Shown: positions 45,722 through 55,315, counted from the stretch's first letter. The stretch: 64,000 nucleotides of DNA from Thiomicrorhabdus sediminis (GCF_005885815.1 NZ_CP040602.1:1813630-1877629); one strand, 5' to 3'. The notes: generated by a model from the letters alone, not told the origin. Made by a program: numbers and translations.

Positions 45722-46756
45722 ATGAGCACAGAATTTCAGGCACAACAGGTTAATCGTCGCAAGCAAGATCATATCGATGCCGTGCTCAATGACCCGCTAG
45801 TCGAGCGAGGCAATAGCGGTTTCGAAAGCATTCGCCTGCAACATCGCGCCTTGCCCGAATTGGATTTCGCCCGCCTCGACAGCTCAGTACGTTTTTTACA
45901 TAAACAGCTCGACCTGCCTCTTCTGATCGCATCAATGACCGGAGGCAGTGGCGAAAACCTGCAGCATATCAACCGCCATTTAGCCGAAGCCGCGCAACAA
46001 GCAGGCATCGCCATGGCGGTGGGTTCACAACGAGCGATGATCCTCGATAAGGCCGCACAAGCCAGTTTCGATATCCGTCGCTACGCCCCCGACATTCCGT
46101 TAATTGCCAACTTGGGAGCGGTGCAACTGAATTACGGTTTCGGAGAAGATGAAGCGCGCCGTGTTATCGATATTCTTGAAGCCGATGCGCTTTATCTGCA
46201 CCTCAATCCGTTACAAGAATTGATTCAGCCCGAAGGCGATACCAATTTTGCCCATTTGCTGGAAAAAATCGCCCAATTGCAAAACAAAATCGATGTGCCG
46301 ATTATCCTAAAAGAAGTCGGTTGTGGTTTAAGCGATAAAGACATTGAATTGGGCTTATCCGCCGGTATCCGTTATTTTGATATAGCCGGTCAAGGCGGTA
46401 CTTCATGGAGCCGCATCGAATCGCATCGATCCGACAACAGTCTTGGCGAACTGTTCCAGGATTGGGGACTGACCACTTTGCAGAGCTTAGAGCAAGCTAG
46501 AGCCTACCAAAAACAAGGCTATTTTATTGCCAGCGGCGGCATACGAAACGGTATTGATATGATAAAAGCTGTTATAATGGGCGGCCGAATTTGTGGTATT
46601 GCGGCGCCATTTTTGGCTCCGGCACAAGACTCAACAGAAGCCGTATTAAAAACGATCGGGCAATTTAAGCAGGAATTCCAGACCGCTCAGTTTTTGCTGG
46701 GTGTAGATAAGGCGCCTAAATTGCATTTAAACAAACAGCTGGTTGTTGCCGACTGA
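45722..46756 (+). CDS. fni: type 2 isopentenyl-diphosphate delta-isomerase
   Basis: 344-residue FMN- and NADPH-dependent enzyme interconverting IPP and DMAPP. Family motifs are RKQDHIDAV at the N-terminus, LLIASMTGGSG, AVGSQRAM, LIANLGAVQL, LHLNPLQELIQPEGD, ILKEVGCGLS and the FMN phosphate site FIASGGIRNGIDMIKA. It lies 25 bp after mvaA. Type 2 isomerase is the usual partner of the bacterial mevalonate pathway. Confidence 0.95.
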   Translation: MSTEFQAQQVNRRKQDHIDAVLNDPLVERGNSGFESIRLQHRALPELDFARLDSSVRFLHKQLDLPLLIASMTGGSGENLQHINRHLAEAAQQAGIAMAVGSQRAMILDKAAQASFDIRRYAPDIPLIANLGAVQLNYGFGEDEARRVIDILEADALYLHLNPLQELIQPEGDTNFAHLLEKIAQLQNKIDVPIILKEVGCGLSDKDIELGLSAGIRYFDIAGQGGTSWSRIESHRSDNSLGELFQDWGLTTLQSLEQARAYQKQGYFIASGGIRNGIDMIKAVIMGGRICGIAAPFLAPAQDSTEAVLKTIGQFKQEFQTAQFLLGVDKAPKLHLNKQLVVAD

Positions 46757-46823
46757 CTCACAGAAGAGACTGCGCAACAGGCTTAAGCCAAACAGCGATA
46801 ATAAAAAGATATACACTCCGTTA

Positions 46824-48002
46824 ATGATGAAAGTTGGTATTGATCTTATTCACTTTGCAACCGCCGATTACTACCTCGGTCTAGATACTTTTGCCGAGGA
46901 AAAACAGACTGAGCTCGACAAGTATATCGTTGGTATCGGCCAGGAAAAAATGTCGATCGCCCCGCCGGATGAAGACATTGTCAGCCTGGCCGCCAAAGCC
47001 GCAGCGCCGATCCTAGAAAAAATCGATGCCAGCCAGATCAGCGCGGTGTTGTTTGCTACCGAAACATCGGTTGACCAATCCAAATCGGCCGGTGTGTTTT
47101 TGCATGGTCTGCTGGAACTGCCGAGCCGTTGCCGAGTGGTCGAATTCAAACACGCCTGTTATGCCGGCGCGGCCGCCTTGCAGATGGCAACCACCATGGT
47201 CAAGGCCAACCATAAAGAAAAAATTCTTGTTATCGCAGCAGACATCGCCAAATACGATGTTGATACCTCAGGCGAAGCGACCCAAGGCTGTGGCGCCGTT
47301 GCCATGCTGGTAAGTGCTAATCCACGTATTATCGAAATCGAATCCGGCTCCGGTTACTACACCGATGATGTTATGGATTTCTGGCGTCCTAACAACAGAA
47401 CCACCGCCTTGGTGGACGGTAAATATTCCACCAAAGTGTACTTGAATAGCCTGAAACACGCTTGGCAGCATTTTGTTGAAGAGACCGGACGCAAGTTTGA
47501 AGACATCGATTACTTCTGCTACCACATTCCATTTACCAAAATGGCGGAAAAAGCGCATAAGACTCTGGTTAAAAAAGTCGCGGCCAGCGTGACTCAGGAA
47601 CAATTTGATAAGCAAACATTGCCGAGCCAAGTCTATAACCGCATTGTCGGTAACAGTTACAGCGCTTCACTATTTGTCGGCTTTATTTCATTGCTGGATA
47701 ATGTCAAAGACAACTTGGCCGGTAAAAGGGTCAGTTTTTTCAGCTACGGTTCCGGCTGTGTCGCAGAGTTTTTCAGTGGTATTATCCAGCCCGGCTATGA
47801 AAAAGTCTTAATGACCGGTGATCACCTACGCCAGATTGAACAACGTCAACCGTTAAGTTACCAGCAGTATCTGGACTATTATCACAATCAAGAAACTCTG
47901 CCGGAAAACATTATTTTTCCGCAAACCAATAAAGGCCCATACCGTTTAGCGGGTATTGATGACCATAAACGCTATTACGAAAAAACCACTGATTCACAAT
48001 AG
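46824..48002 (+). CDS. mvaS: hydroxymethylglutaryl-CoA synthase
   Basis: 392-residue thiolase-fold enzyme that condenses acetyl-CoA with acetoacetyl-CoA. The catalytic triad is visible: Glu80 in FATETSVDQSKSAG, nucleophile Cys112 in EFKHACYAG, and His234 in CYHIPFTKM. NSYSASLFVGF and FSYGSGCVAEFFSG line the substrate pocket. The frame is open back into fni, but tandem ATGs at 46824 and 46827 give the normal N-terminus MKVGIDLIHF. No acetoacetyl-CoA thiolase is in the window. Confidence 0.95.
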   Translation: MMKVGIDLIHFATADYYLGLDTFAEEKQTELDKYIVGIGQEKMSIAPPDEDIVSLAAKAAAPILEKIDASQISAVLFATETSVDQSKSAGVFLHGLLELPSRCRVVEFKHACYAGAAALQMATTMVKANHKEKILVIAADIAKYDVDTSGEATQGCGAVAMLVSANPRIIEIESGSGYYTDDVMDFWRPNNRTTALVDGKYSTKVYLNSLKHAWQHFVEETGRKFEDIDYFCYHIPFTKMAEKAHKTLVKKVAASVTQEQFDKQTLPSQVYNRIVGNSYSASLFVGFISLLDNVKDNLAGKRVSFFSYGSGCVAEFFSGIIQPGYEKVLMTGDHLRQIEQRQPLSYQQYLDYYHNQETLPENIIFPQTNKGPYRLAGIDDHKRYYEKTTDSQ

Positions 48003-48060
48003 GCGCTTGACTGTTTCGTATATGTCGAGCACGCGCTAATTGTTCAACCGGAAGGCGACC

Positions 48061-49095
48061 ATGCAAACACTTTGTTCAGCACCTGCCAAACTGATTATTT
48101 CCGGTGAGCACTCGGTGGTTTATGGCGCTCCTGCCCTAAGCATGGCTATAGAACGCTATGCGCAATGCCGCTGCGAGCTCGATGAACGGCAAACCAGTGG
48201 TCTGAGCATAATTCTCGATGACCTTAACCAAAGCCAGCGCTTTGCGCTCGCCGAATGGCATCAAATCGCCGTTGAACTGGAAACCCGTTTTGTCCTCTTT
48301 CAACAAAATGCGATTGCCATCCAAAACGTTCTCAATACCCCGTTCGAACTCATTATTTGCGCTTTCCACCTGTTTGAACAGGAGTTCGGTTTGAACCGTG
48401 GCCACTGGCAGGTCCAATTATCCTCAGAAATTCCTATCGGACGAGGCTTGGGCAGCTCGGCGGCGATTATCGTCAGCGTGTTAAAGTCGCTTGTGGTCCA
48501 ACACCAACTGCACTGTAGCGATATGCAATTACTCGCTCTTGCCAAACAGGTCGAATCACGCCAGCATGGCCGATCTAGCGGTCTTGACCCGGCCACTTCA
48601 ATACTTGGCGGCCTGATACGTTTTGAGCAACAGTGCCCGACTAAATTCAGCGAAACAAATCCCCCTTCAATCAATGCTTGGCTGATCGATAGCGGCAAAC
48701 CCCAAAGCACGACCGGGCAAGCGGTGTCTCAGGTGCGCAATCAATTTGCCGACAATCAACCGCTTTGGCAGCAGTTCAGCCACACCACCCAATCCCTGAG
48801 TCAGGCTTGGCAAAATAGAGATATCAAGGCCGTTAAAGCTGCCATTGAAAAGAACCAACAACTATTAAACAGCATCGGCGTGGTGCCCAGAACGATTGAG
48901 AATTTTATCGGTTTATTGAGCAAACACTATCAAGCAAGTGCAAAAATATGTGGTTCCGGTGCCATTAAAGGCGATAATGCAGGAATCATTCTCTGTGTAG
49001 CGGACGAGCCACCTGTGGATTTATGCCGTCAATACGGCTTTGATATCAACCCAATCGCAATGGATTTGAGGGGCGCCCTGTGTCAGCAAAACTAA
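48061..49095 (+). CDS. mvk: mevalonate kinase (GHMP family)
   Basis: 344-residue GHMP kinase expected to phosphorylate mevalonate. It has GEHSVVYGAPALSMAI (15-30), the phosphate loop PIGRGLGSSAA (125-135), HGRSSGLDPATSILGG with the catalytic Asp, the substrate strand DSGKPQSTTG and the C-terminal ICGSGAIKGDNAGI loop. GGAAGG 5 nt before the ATG at 48061 decides the start over a TTG at 48040. It overlaps the next kinase gene by 16 nt. The assignment over the neighbouring kinase rests on the S-T-T-G segment and is moderately secure. Confidence 0.8.
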   Translation: MQTLCSAPAKLIISGEHSVVYGAPALSMAIERYAQCRCELDERQTSGLSIILDDLNQSQRFALAEWHQIAVELETRFVLFQQNAIAIQNVLNTPFELIICAFHLFEQEFGLNRGHWQVQLSSEIPIGRGLGSSAAIIVSVLKSLVVQHQLHCSDMQLLALAKQVESRQHGRSSGLDPATSILGGLIRFEQQCPTKFSETNPPSINAWLIDSGKPQSTTGQAVSQVRNQFADNQPLWQQFSHTTQSLSQAWQNRDIKAVKAAIEKNQQLLNSIGVVPRTIENFIGLLSKHYQASAKICGSGAIKGDNAGIILCVADEPPVDLCRQYGFDINPIAMDLRGALCQQN

Positions 49096-50054
49096 AAAAA
49101 TGGCAAAGCCAAGCGCCGGCAAACACCATGATTCTTGGTGAGCATAGCGTGGTCTATGGCCATCCGGCAATAGCCTGCGCAGTGGATCAATATGTCACGA
49201 TTGAATGGCAGCAACGCTCTGATAAAGGTCTGCATATTGTTTCCGCGTTGGGAGAACACCATACCCAAATCAACCAGATCAGCAAACATCCGAAATTAAA
49301 CTTTGTCATTGCCGTACTTCAAGCGTTTCAAAGTCGTCTCAATTTTGGTTTGGATATCACCATTCACAGTGAATTCTCATCAACCATTGGATTGGGTAGT
49401 TCGGCGGCGGTATTAGCGGCGATGATTTCCGGCTTGAACCACATTTGCCAAGCACAGCTTACCCTTATCGAACAATTCAGTCTCGGCCATAAAATCATCA
49501 TTGATATTCAAGGGCGCGGTTCCGGTACCGACTTGGCCGCCAGTCTGGCTGGTGGAATGATTTTTTTCCAACCGGTTAATGAAAACCAAGCCAAGCCGAT
49601 TATCAAAAAACTGCCGATCAACCTACCGTTGGTATTGATCTATAGTGGCTATAAGACGCCTACCGCCGAGGTCTTGAAACAGGTTGCCATTGACTGGCAG
49701 GACAAACCGAATAAACTGAAAATGCTGTATCGCTCTATGGCCAAAATCACTCGTGGTGCGCTTTATGCGCTGGAACACCATCAATTTGAGAACTTTTACC
49801 AAGCCTGCAAAGACTATCAAAAACAGATGGAAAACCTTGGCGTCAGCGACAGTGTTTTGGATGAGATCATTATGGCGCTAAATGGTTGTGCCGATATTCA
49901 TTGTGCGAAAATATCCGGTTCGGGTCTTGGCGATTGTGTATTAGGCATAGGCGAACTTAACCTATGCTCGAATCAAGCGCAGAAAATCCTCAGCCATTAC
50001 CAAAGCATCCAAATTCAAATTAGCCAACAAGGCGCCTATAGCGAAGCGCTATAA
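49080..50054 (+). CDS. second mevalonate-pathway GHMP kinase, probable phosphomevalonate kinase
   Basis: 324-residue GHMP kinase paralogous to the preceding gene. It shares GEHSVVYGHPAIACAV (20-35), the loop TIGLGSSAAVLAA (102-114), GRGSGTDLAASLAGG and KISGSGLGDCVLG. Its substrate strand reads YSGYKTPTAEVL instead of DSGKPQSTTG. As the pathway needs a phosphomevalonate kinase and no other candidate is present, that role is inferred. It starts with GTG inside the previous gene, behind a GAGGGG ribosome site. Classic MvaK2 enzymes lack the GEHSVVYG start, so this is an unusual version. Confidence 0.7.
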   Translation: MSAKLKKWQSQAPANTMILGEHSVVYGHPAIACAVDQYVTIEWQQRSDKGLHIVSALGEHHTQINQISKHPKLNFVIAVLQAFQSRLNFGLDITIHSEFSSTIGLGSSAAVLAAMISGLNHICQAQLTLIEQFSLGHKIIIDIQGRGSGTDLAASLAGGMIFFQPVNENQAKPIIKKLPINLPLVLIYSGYKTPTAEVLKQVAIDWQDKPNKLKMLYRSMAKITRGALYALEHHQFENFYQACKDYQKQMENLGVSDSVLDEIIMALNGCADIHCAKISGSGLGDCVLGIGELNLCSNQAQKILSHYQSIQIQISQQGAYSEAL

Positions 50055-50099
50055 TTTAACTTTTTTCATTACTCTGCCGTTTAACTGGAACAAAGCTTT

Positions 50100-51131
50100 A
50101 TGCCAACCTCAACAACACTTTCCCGCCAACAACTTTTTGTTAATCAGGTTTTAACGCAATCTGCACAAACAGAACCCTTTGAGGCAAAAAAAACTCAAGG
50201 TACGGGTAAGGCTCCGGTCAATATCGCTTTGAGTAAATACTGGGGAAAACGTGATATCGAGTTGAACCTGCCGCTAAACGGCAGTGTTTCCATTAGTCTG
50301 CCGGGGTTGGGAACAGAGACCGAGATTAGCCTGATTGAAGCCGCAGAGGATAAGGTGTTGTTAAACAACGAGCCACTGCCAGCGGAGCATGCTTTTGCCA
50401 AACGGGTGAGCAAGTTTCTTGACCTGTTCCGCGGTGGCGACAATCAACACTTCGCCATCAACACCTATAACAGCGTACCTACCGCCGCCGGATTGGCATC
50501 ATCCGCTTCCGGTTATGCGGCCTTGGTACTGGCATTAAATGACCTGTTTGACTGGCAACTCAATGGTCAACAATTATCTCTATTGGCACGCTTAGGCAGT
50601 GGCAGCGCGAGCCGCTCGCTATTTAACGGTTTTGCTTTATGGCATAAAGGCGAGAACGAAAACGGCCTGGACAGTTTTGCCGAAGCCATCGACACTAAAT
50701 GGCCGGAATTTTGCATCGGCCTAGTTGAGGTCGACATCAAAGAAAAACCGCTAAGCTCGACCCAAGGCATGCAGAATACGGTCAATACTTGCGATCTTTA
50801 TCAGGCTTGGCCGGAACAGGCCAACCGAGATATGCAGAGCATTATTGAAGCAATTCAAACAAAAGACTTTGCCGCACTCGGAAAAACCGCTGAACACAAC
50901 GCCCTTTCCATGCATGCCACCATGATTGCCACCTGGCCGCCGATTGTCTACTGGCAGGCCGAAAGTGTCACCGCTATGCATAAGGTCTGGCAACTTAGAG
51001 AACAAGGCATTGAAATCTTTTTCACGATGGATGCCGGCCCTAATTTGAAACTGCTGTTTCTGGAAAAACAAAAGCCTGCAATTAAGCAGGCTTTCGGTGA
51101 TATTCGAATTATCGAACCTTTTAAAGACTGA
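50100..51131 (+). CDS. mvaD: diphosphomevalonate decarboxylase
   Basis: 343-residue GHMP-fold decarboxylase making IPP from mevalonate diphosphate and ATP. APVNIALSKYWGKRD is the diagnostic substrate motif. NGSVSISLPGLGT, VPTAAGLASSASGYAALVLAL (ATP loop) and GSGSASRSLFNGFALW (catalytic Asp-equivalent region and helix) follow, with FTMDAGPNLKLLF near the C-terminus. Last gene of the mevalonate operon. A small inverted repeat at 51071-51093 lies in its final codons. Confidence 0.95.
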   Translation: MPTSTTLSRQQLFVNQVLTQSAQTEPFEAKKTQGTGKAPVNIALSKYWGKRDIELNLPLNGSVSISLPGLGTETEISLIEAAEDKVLLNNEPLPAEHAFAKRVSKFLDLFRGGDNQHFAINTYNSVPTAAGLASSASGYAALVLALNDLFDWQLNGQQLSLLARLGSGSASRSLFNGFALWHKGENENGLDSFAEAIDTKWPEFCIGLVEVDIKEKPLSSTQGMQNTVNTCDLYQAWPEQANRDMQSIIEAIQTKDFAALGKTAEHNALSMHATMIATWPPIVYWQAESVTAMHKVWQLREQGIEIFFTMDAGPNLKLLFLEKQKPAIKQAFGDIRIIEPFKD

Positions 51132-51190
51132 TTCAGCAAGAACTGTAGTGATTTCTGCAAGACCAAGTCTGCAAATAACGCCTTAATACT

Positions 51191-51664
51191 CTATTTGACC
51201 ACGGTCAAAGTCGGTTTCTTTTTGGCTTTTTTCGATTTCGATTCAGCCCCCGATTCCGACTTATCTTTTTTGACATTGCCCTTAACCGAGGTTAAGGTTG
51301 GCTTTTTCGCGTCATCCAAAGCTTGCTGCTCGGCATCGCCTGCCTCTTCAGGATAAGGCTCTGCCGGGAAAGGCATCCCCTGTCCATTCTCACGGGCAAA
51401 AACCGCCAAAACCGCTTCCGGTGCAAACCATAACTGATGTTCAACACCTTGAAAACGCGCCTTAAAGCTAAACATCTGATTATTAAAATCAGATGCCATA
51501 ATCGCATCCGGGTGCACATTCAAGACAATCATGCCTTCCTGAACAAATTGACGCGGCACTTGCGTACCAGGATAGCCCGCATCAATTTGCATGTGCGGCG
51601 TCCAACCATTGTCAACAATCCAATCATAGATTGCACGGATCAAATAAGGTCGATTAGAGATCAT
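51191..51664 (-). CDS. sspB: ClpXP specificity-enhancing factor SspB
   Basis: 157-residue adaptor that tethers ssrA-tagged proteins to ClpXP. The N-terminal domain begins NRPYLIRAIYDWIVDNGWTP and includes VLNVHPDAI and FSFKARFQGV. A long charged tail ends in KKKPTLTVVK, the ClpX-binding type of C-terminus; a near copy of this motif (KKPTLTSVKG) occurs mid-tail. The frame is open to 51691. AGGTG before the ATG at 51664 supports the shorter start. It follows sspA by 27 bp, as in E. coli. Confidence 0.94.
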   Translation of the reverse strand: MISNRPYLIRAIYDWIVDNGWTPHMQIDAGYPGTQVPRQFVQEGMIVLNVHPDAIMASDFNNQMFSFKARFQGVEHQLWFAPEAVLAVFARENGQGMPFPAEPYPEEAGDAEQQALDDAKKPTLTSVKGNVKKDKSESGAESKSKKAKKKPTLTVVK

Positions 51665-51691
51665 GGTTTCACCTGACATATCTAAAGCCAA

Positions 51692-52330
51692 TTAGATTAC
51701 GTCACGCATATCGATTTCATCATCAGACATACTTTCAACGAACATCTCACGACTTAGCACTTTCTCAGCGTAATCCATAATCGGCTTGGCCCCTTTTGGC
51801 AACTCAATACCCAGCGAAGGCAAACGCCATAGCAATACCGCCATACTGATATCAACCAAAGAGTAATCGTCACTCATAAAGAATTCTTTATGTTCAAATA
51901 CCGGAATCAACTGGATCAAACGCTCTTGCAGATCACGTCGCGCCGTTTTCACAGCGGCTTCATCATCACTATTCGCAATGGTATCAATCAATGGGTACCA
52001 CTCGGTTTCAATCTGACGTAGCAACTGACGCGCACGCGCTTTCGAAATCGGATCCACCGACATTAGTGGTGGATGCGGAAAACGCTCATCCAAATACTCG
52101 ATAATAACCTGTGGATCATACAAAACCAAATCGCGGTCAACTAAAGTCGGTAGAGTGGCGTAAGGGTTCAATTCCAACAAGTCTTCCGGCAAATTATCCG
52201 GTTCAACTTCAATGATATCCATTGGAATATCTTTTTCCTTAGCAACCAGACGTACACGGTGACAACTTGGGCTTTTTGAATCGGAAAACAACACCATAAC
52301 CGAACGTTTGGTGACAGGTACATCTGACAT
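51692..52330 (-). CDS. sspA: stringent starvation protein A
   Basis: 212-residue GST-fold protein that binds RNA polymerase and affects stationary-phase transcription. The thioredoxin-like N-terminus VLFSDSKSPSCHRVRLVAKE lacks a standard GST cysteine/serine pair but has the SspA pattern. NPYATLPTLVDRDLVLYDPQVIIEYLDERFPHPPL and the C-terminal SLVDISMAVLLWRL are typical. Co-transcribed with sspB. A -10-like TATAGT lies about 75 bp upstream (near 52401), with no good -35. Confidence 0.95.
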   Translation of the reverse strand: MSDVPVTKRSVMVLFSDSKSPSCHRVRLVAKEKDIPMDIIEVEPDNLPEDLLELNPYATLPTLVDRDLVLYDPQVIIEYLDERFPHPPLMSVDPISKARARQLLRQIETEWYPLIDTIANSDDEAAVKTARRDLQERLIQLIPVFEHKEFFMSDDYSLVDISMAVLLWRLPSLGIELPKGAKPIMDYAEKVLSREMFVESMSDDEIDMRDVI

Positions 52331-52536
52331 GGACTTCTCCTAAATAAGGGTGCGAAATTTGTTACACACCACAAAAAAACTCTAAAAACGGCTATAGCAT
52401 CAGACTATAGGGGTAATTCTTTTTTTGTGCCCAATACGGATTTCCCAACGCATTTCTACAAAGACACAACCAATTCATTAATTATACACCCTCTGTCAAG
52501 AGGCTAGGCATTCGGCCAACACCTTGAATGGTATTC

Positions 52537-53514
52537 TCAAGCCTTATCTAGGGAATAGGCGATGACCTCTTCAAGTCGACTCGCCCCCTGCTGTAGCAGC
52601 AATAAACGATCGAACCCCAAGGCGACCCCACTGCAAGCCGGCAAACCATAGTGTTCCAGAGCCTCTAGCAGCCTATTGTCCAATGGCACCTGCTCCAGCC
52701 CCGCTTGCTGGCGTTGCTGTAAAGATTCATCAAAGCGCTGACGATAAAGTTCGGCATCCTGCAATTCCTGATAACCGTTTGCCAACTCCATACCATTGAC
52801 AAACACTTCAAAACGCAAGGCCTGCGCTGTATTCTCACTATCCAACTGTGCCAAGGCGGCATCCCTAGCGGGAAAATGGGTGATGATGCTGACCGCCGAT
52901 TTACCAAGTTGAGGTTCGATTACTTCGGTTAACACCAGCTGTTCCCATAAGGCGGTATCCTCATCTTGCAAACCGATAATTTCCGGCACCCCGTTTTGTG
53001 CCAAACAATGCTGAAACTGCTCGCTGCCAGCCCCAAAGACATCTTCTATCTGGGCATATTTGGCGAACATCTGCCGATAAGTCAACTGCTCGACCTGTGC
53101 ACATTGCGCTAAAACCGGCAATAAAACCGTTTGCAACAGGCCTACCACCTCATCAATCAAATCTTGCATGCTAAAGTCGAGACGATACCACTCCAACATA
53201 GTAAATTCGACCTGATGACGCGGACTCAAATCTCCGTCACGAAACACCTTGCCGAGATAAAAAATATCGCCGCTGCCTTCAGACAACAAGCGCTTCATCG
53301 GGTATTCAGGCGAAGTATGCAGATAATAACGCTGCTTATCCTTAAAGCCGGGCACCTTGACTTGAGTCGTCAGCGAGGCCAAATGCAGGTCAGGCGTTGC
53401 AGCTTGCGATAATATCGGCGTATCAACCTCCAAGACATCTCGCGCATAAAAAAACGCCCTAACCTGAGCAAGCAGATTAGAGCGTTTTTGCAAGCGTTGG
53501 CGTGCAGACGCCAT
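52537..53514 (-). CDS. epmA: EF-P--(R)-beta-lysine ligase
   Basis: 325-residue LysRS-like enzyme that attaches beta-lysine to EF-P, the same length as E. coli EpmA (PoxA/GenX). Class II synthetase motifs are LEVDTPILSQAATPDLHL, VFRDGDLSPRHQVEFTMLEWY and the C-terminal GVALGFDRLLLL. There is no tRNA anticodon-binding domain. The frame is open to 53574 inside efp. The ATG at 53514, 4 nt after the efp stop, gives the right length. The modified protein is encoded immediately upstream. Confidence 0.95.
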   Translation of the reverse strand: MASARQRLQKRSNLLAQVRAFFYARDVLEVDTPILSQAATPDLHLASLTTQVKVPGFKDKQRYYLHTSPEYPMKRLLSEGSGDIFYLGKVFRDGDLSPRHQVEFTMLEWYRLDFSMQDLIDEVVGLLQTVLLPVLAQCAQVEQLTYRQMFAKYAQIEDVFGAGSEQFQHCLAQNGVPEIIGLQDEDTALWEQLVLTEVIEPQLGKSAVSIITHFPARDAALAQLDSENTAQALRFEVFVNGMELANGYQELQDAELYRQRFDESLQQRQQAGLEQVPLDNRLLEALEHYGLPACSGVALGFDRLLLLQQGASRLEEVIAYSLDKA

Positions 53515-53518
53515 CAAC

Positions 53519-54085
53519 TTATTTGGCACGAGAGACGTATTCGCCTTTTTCGGTGTTGACGATAATCTGCTCACCTATCTGTACAAATAGCGGGACTTGA
53601 ACCACGGCACCGGTAGAAAGCGTTGCTGGCTTGCCGCCTGTTCCGGCTGTATCGCCCTTGAGACCCGGATCAGTTTCAACGACTTCTAAAGTTACCTGCT
53701 TAGGAGGGATTACCGAAATCGGCTGACCGTTAAATAGCGTTACCGTACAGATATCCTGTTCGATCAACCATTTAGTAACATCCGCCACGGCTGACTCGGC
53801 TGCCTGATACTGCTCAAAAGAGGTTTCATCCATAAAATGCCAGAACTCACCATCGTTATAAAGATACTGAAGATCGGTATCCACAACATCGGCTGCATCG
53901 ACTTTTTCACCCGACTTGAAAGTTTTTTCCAAAACACGGCCAGTCATTAGATTACGATATTTAACACGGTTAAAGGCTTGTCCTTTACCCGGTTGGACAA
54001 TCGTGTTATCAATAATCGTACACGGCTGCCCATCCATTAGGAATTTCAAACCGTTTTTAAATTCGTTAGTGCTATATGTTGCCAT
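53519..54085 (-). CDS. efp: translation elongation factor P
   Basis: 188-residue EF-P, which relieves ribosome stalling at polyproline. Lys34 in QPGKGQAF is the residue beta-lysylated by EpmA. Three beta-barrel domains can be followed: the start [16 protein letters not shown], a central [18 protein letters not shown], and the C-terminal [19 protein letters not shown] followed by VPLFVQIGE. It is followed by epmA, while epmB is divergent 232 bp upstream, so all genes for beta-lysylation of EF-P are together. Confidence 0.97.
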   Translation of the reverse strand: MATYSTNEFKNGLKFLMDGQPCTIIDNTIVQPGKGQAFNRVKYRNLMTGRVLEKTFKSGEKVDAADVVDTDLQYLYNDGEFWHFMDETSFEQYQAAESAVADVTKWLIEQDICTVTLFNGQPISVIPPKQVTLEVVETDPGLKGDTAGTGGKPATLSTGAVVQVPLFVQIGEQIIVNTEKGEYVSRAK

Positions 54086-54317
54086 TCTTTTATCCTGTAT
54101 CTTTAAAACAGTACTTAACTTAAAATAGAAAAATAATCCGCGTATTTTAGCGCAAATTGAAGCAACATAAAATTATCGCGATAATTCAAAGGCGATTTTA
54201 TTTCCCTGCTGAAGAAAACCCGCGGCTATAAACGCCTATATAAAACCATTACAACCATCTATGCAAACAGCAGAAAACAATAAAATTTATCTAAAACAAC
54301 CCATTTAGCCCCAAACT

Positions 54318-55310
54318 ATGAACTCAGCACTCAAACAAAGCGCGCAAAAAGAGCAGCCAGCCAAAACCATGCAAGCGGTTAATAAGATGTTAGCCCGAGT
54401 AGAGATTAGCAGCGAACAAATTCCTCTATTGGCCGAAACCGCGTTTGCCTTTAAAGCTCCTCAACATTTTATTGAGCAAATTAAAAAACAACCGACCGCT
54501 GATAACCCGCTACTGAAGCAGATTTTACCGGTTGCCGCTGAATTAGACAGCGTTCCCGGGTATAGCGAAGACCCGGTTGCCGATTTAACCTTTAACCCCC
54601 AACCGAGTCTGATTCATAAGTACCACGGTCGCGCTTTGATGATCGCCAGCCCTAAATGCGATATCCACTGCCGCTACTGTTTTCGCCGTCATTTTCCTTA
54701 TGAAGAGCAGGTCAATCAACGTCATTGGCAGAGTGCGCTGGATGCGGTCAAAGCCGATAGCAGCATTCATGAATTGATACTTAGCGGCGGTGACCCGATG
54801 AGTCTGTCGGAAAATGCGTTGATGAAACTGATCAGATTAATTGATGATATTGAACAGATTAAAACCCTGAGGATTCATTCACGCACTCCGGTTGCCGCTC
54901 CCGATCAGGCACCACGGCAGCAGTTCTTGTCGTGGCTGAAAAACACCCGTTTGAAGGTGGTCCTGGTGGTGCACTGCAATCATGCCGATGAGCTCTCAAC
55001 ACAGACCGAAGCCTTATTCAACCTATACCGTCAGGCCGGTGTGACATTACTCAATCAAAGCGTATTGCTTAAAGGGGTAAATGATAATGTCGAAACCTTA
55101 CAACAGCTAAGCCATAAGCTTTTTGAGCAAGGCGTTCTGCCCTACTATTTGAATCAACTGGATAAGGTCGCCGGATCGGCGCATTTTGAAGTCAACGATG
55201 AACAAGCCATCGCCCTGCATAAGGAGCTGCGCGGTTTACTGCCGGGCTATCTGTTACCTAAACTGGTAAAAGACATTGTCGGACGCAGTTCAAAGACACC
55301 GCTCGCCTAA
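54318..55310 (+). CDS. epmB: EF-P lysine 2,3-aminomutase
   Basis: 330-residue radical SAM enzyme converting lysine to (R)-beta-lysine for EpmA. The iron-sulfur motif C114-x3-C118-x2-C121 (CDIHCRYC) is followed by FRRHFPYEE, then ELILSGGDPMSLSE and LRIHSRTPVAAP. The PLP-lysine region near the C-terminus (HFEVNDEQAIAL) is recognisable. Shorter than catabolic lysine aminomutases and the same size as E. coli EpmB (YjeK). Ends 6 bp from the convergent GT39 gene. Confidence 0.95.
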   Translation: MNSALKQSAQKEQPAKTMQAVNKMLARVEISSEQIPLLAETAFAFKAPQHFIEQIKKQPTADNPLLKQILPVAAELDSVPGYSEDPVADLTFNPQPSLIHKYHGRALMIASPKCDIHCRYCFRRHFPYEEQVNQRHWQSALDAVKADSSIHELILSGGDPMSLSENALMKLIRLIDDIEQIKTLRIHSRTPVAAPDQAPRQQFLSWLKNTRLKVVLVVHCNHADELSTQTEALFNLYRQAGVTLLNQSVLLKGVNDNVETLQQLSHKLFEQGVLPYYLNQLDKVAGSAHFEVNDEQAIALHKELRGLLPGYLLPKLVKDIVGRSSKTPLA

Positions 55311-55315
55311 TTCGG

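Noticed and set aside
51071-51093. 9-bp inverted repeat AAAGCCTGC/GCAGGCTTT near the end of mvaD
   Set aside because: It is inside the coding sequence and is not followed by a T-tract, so it is not called a terminator.
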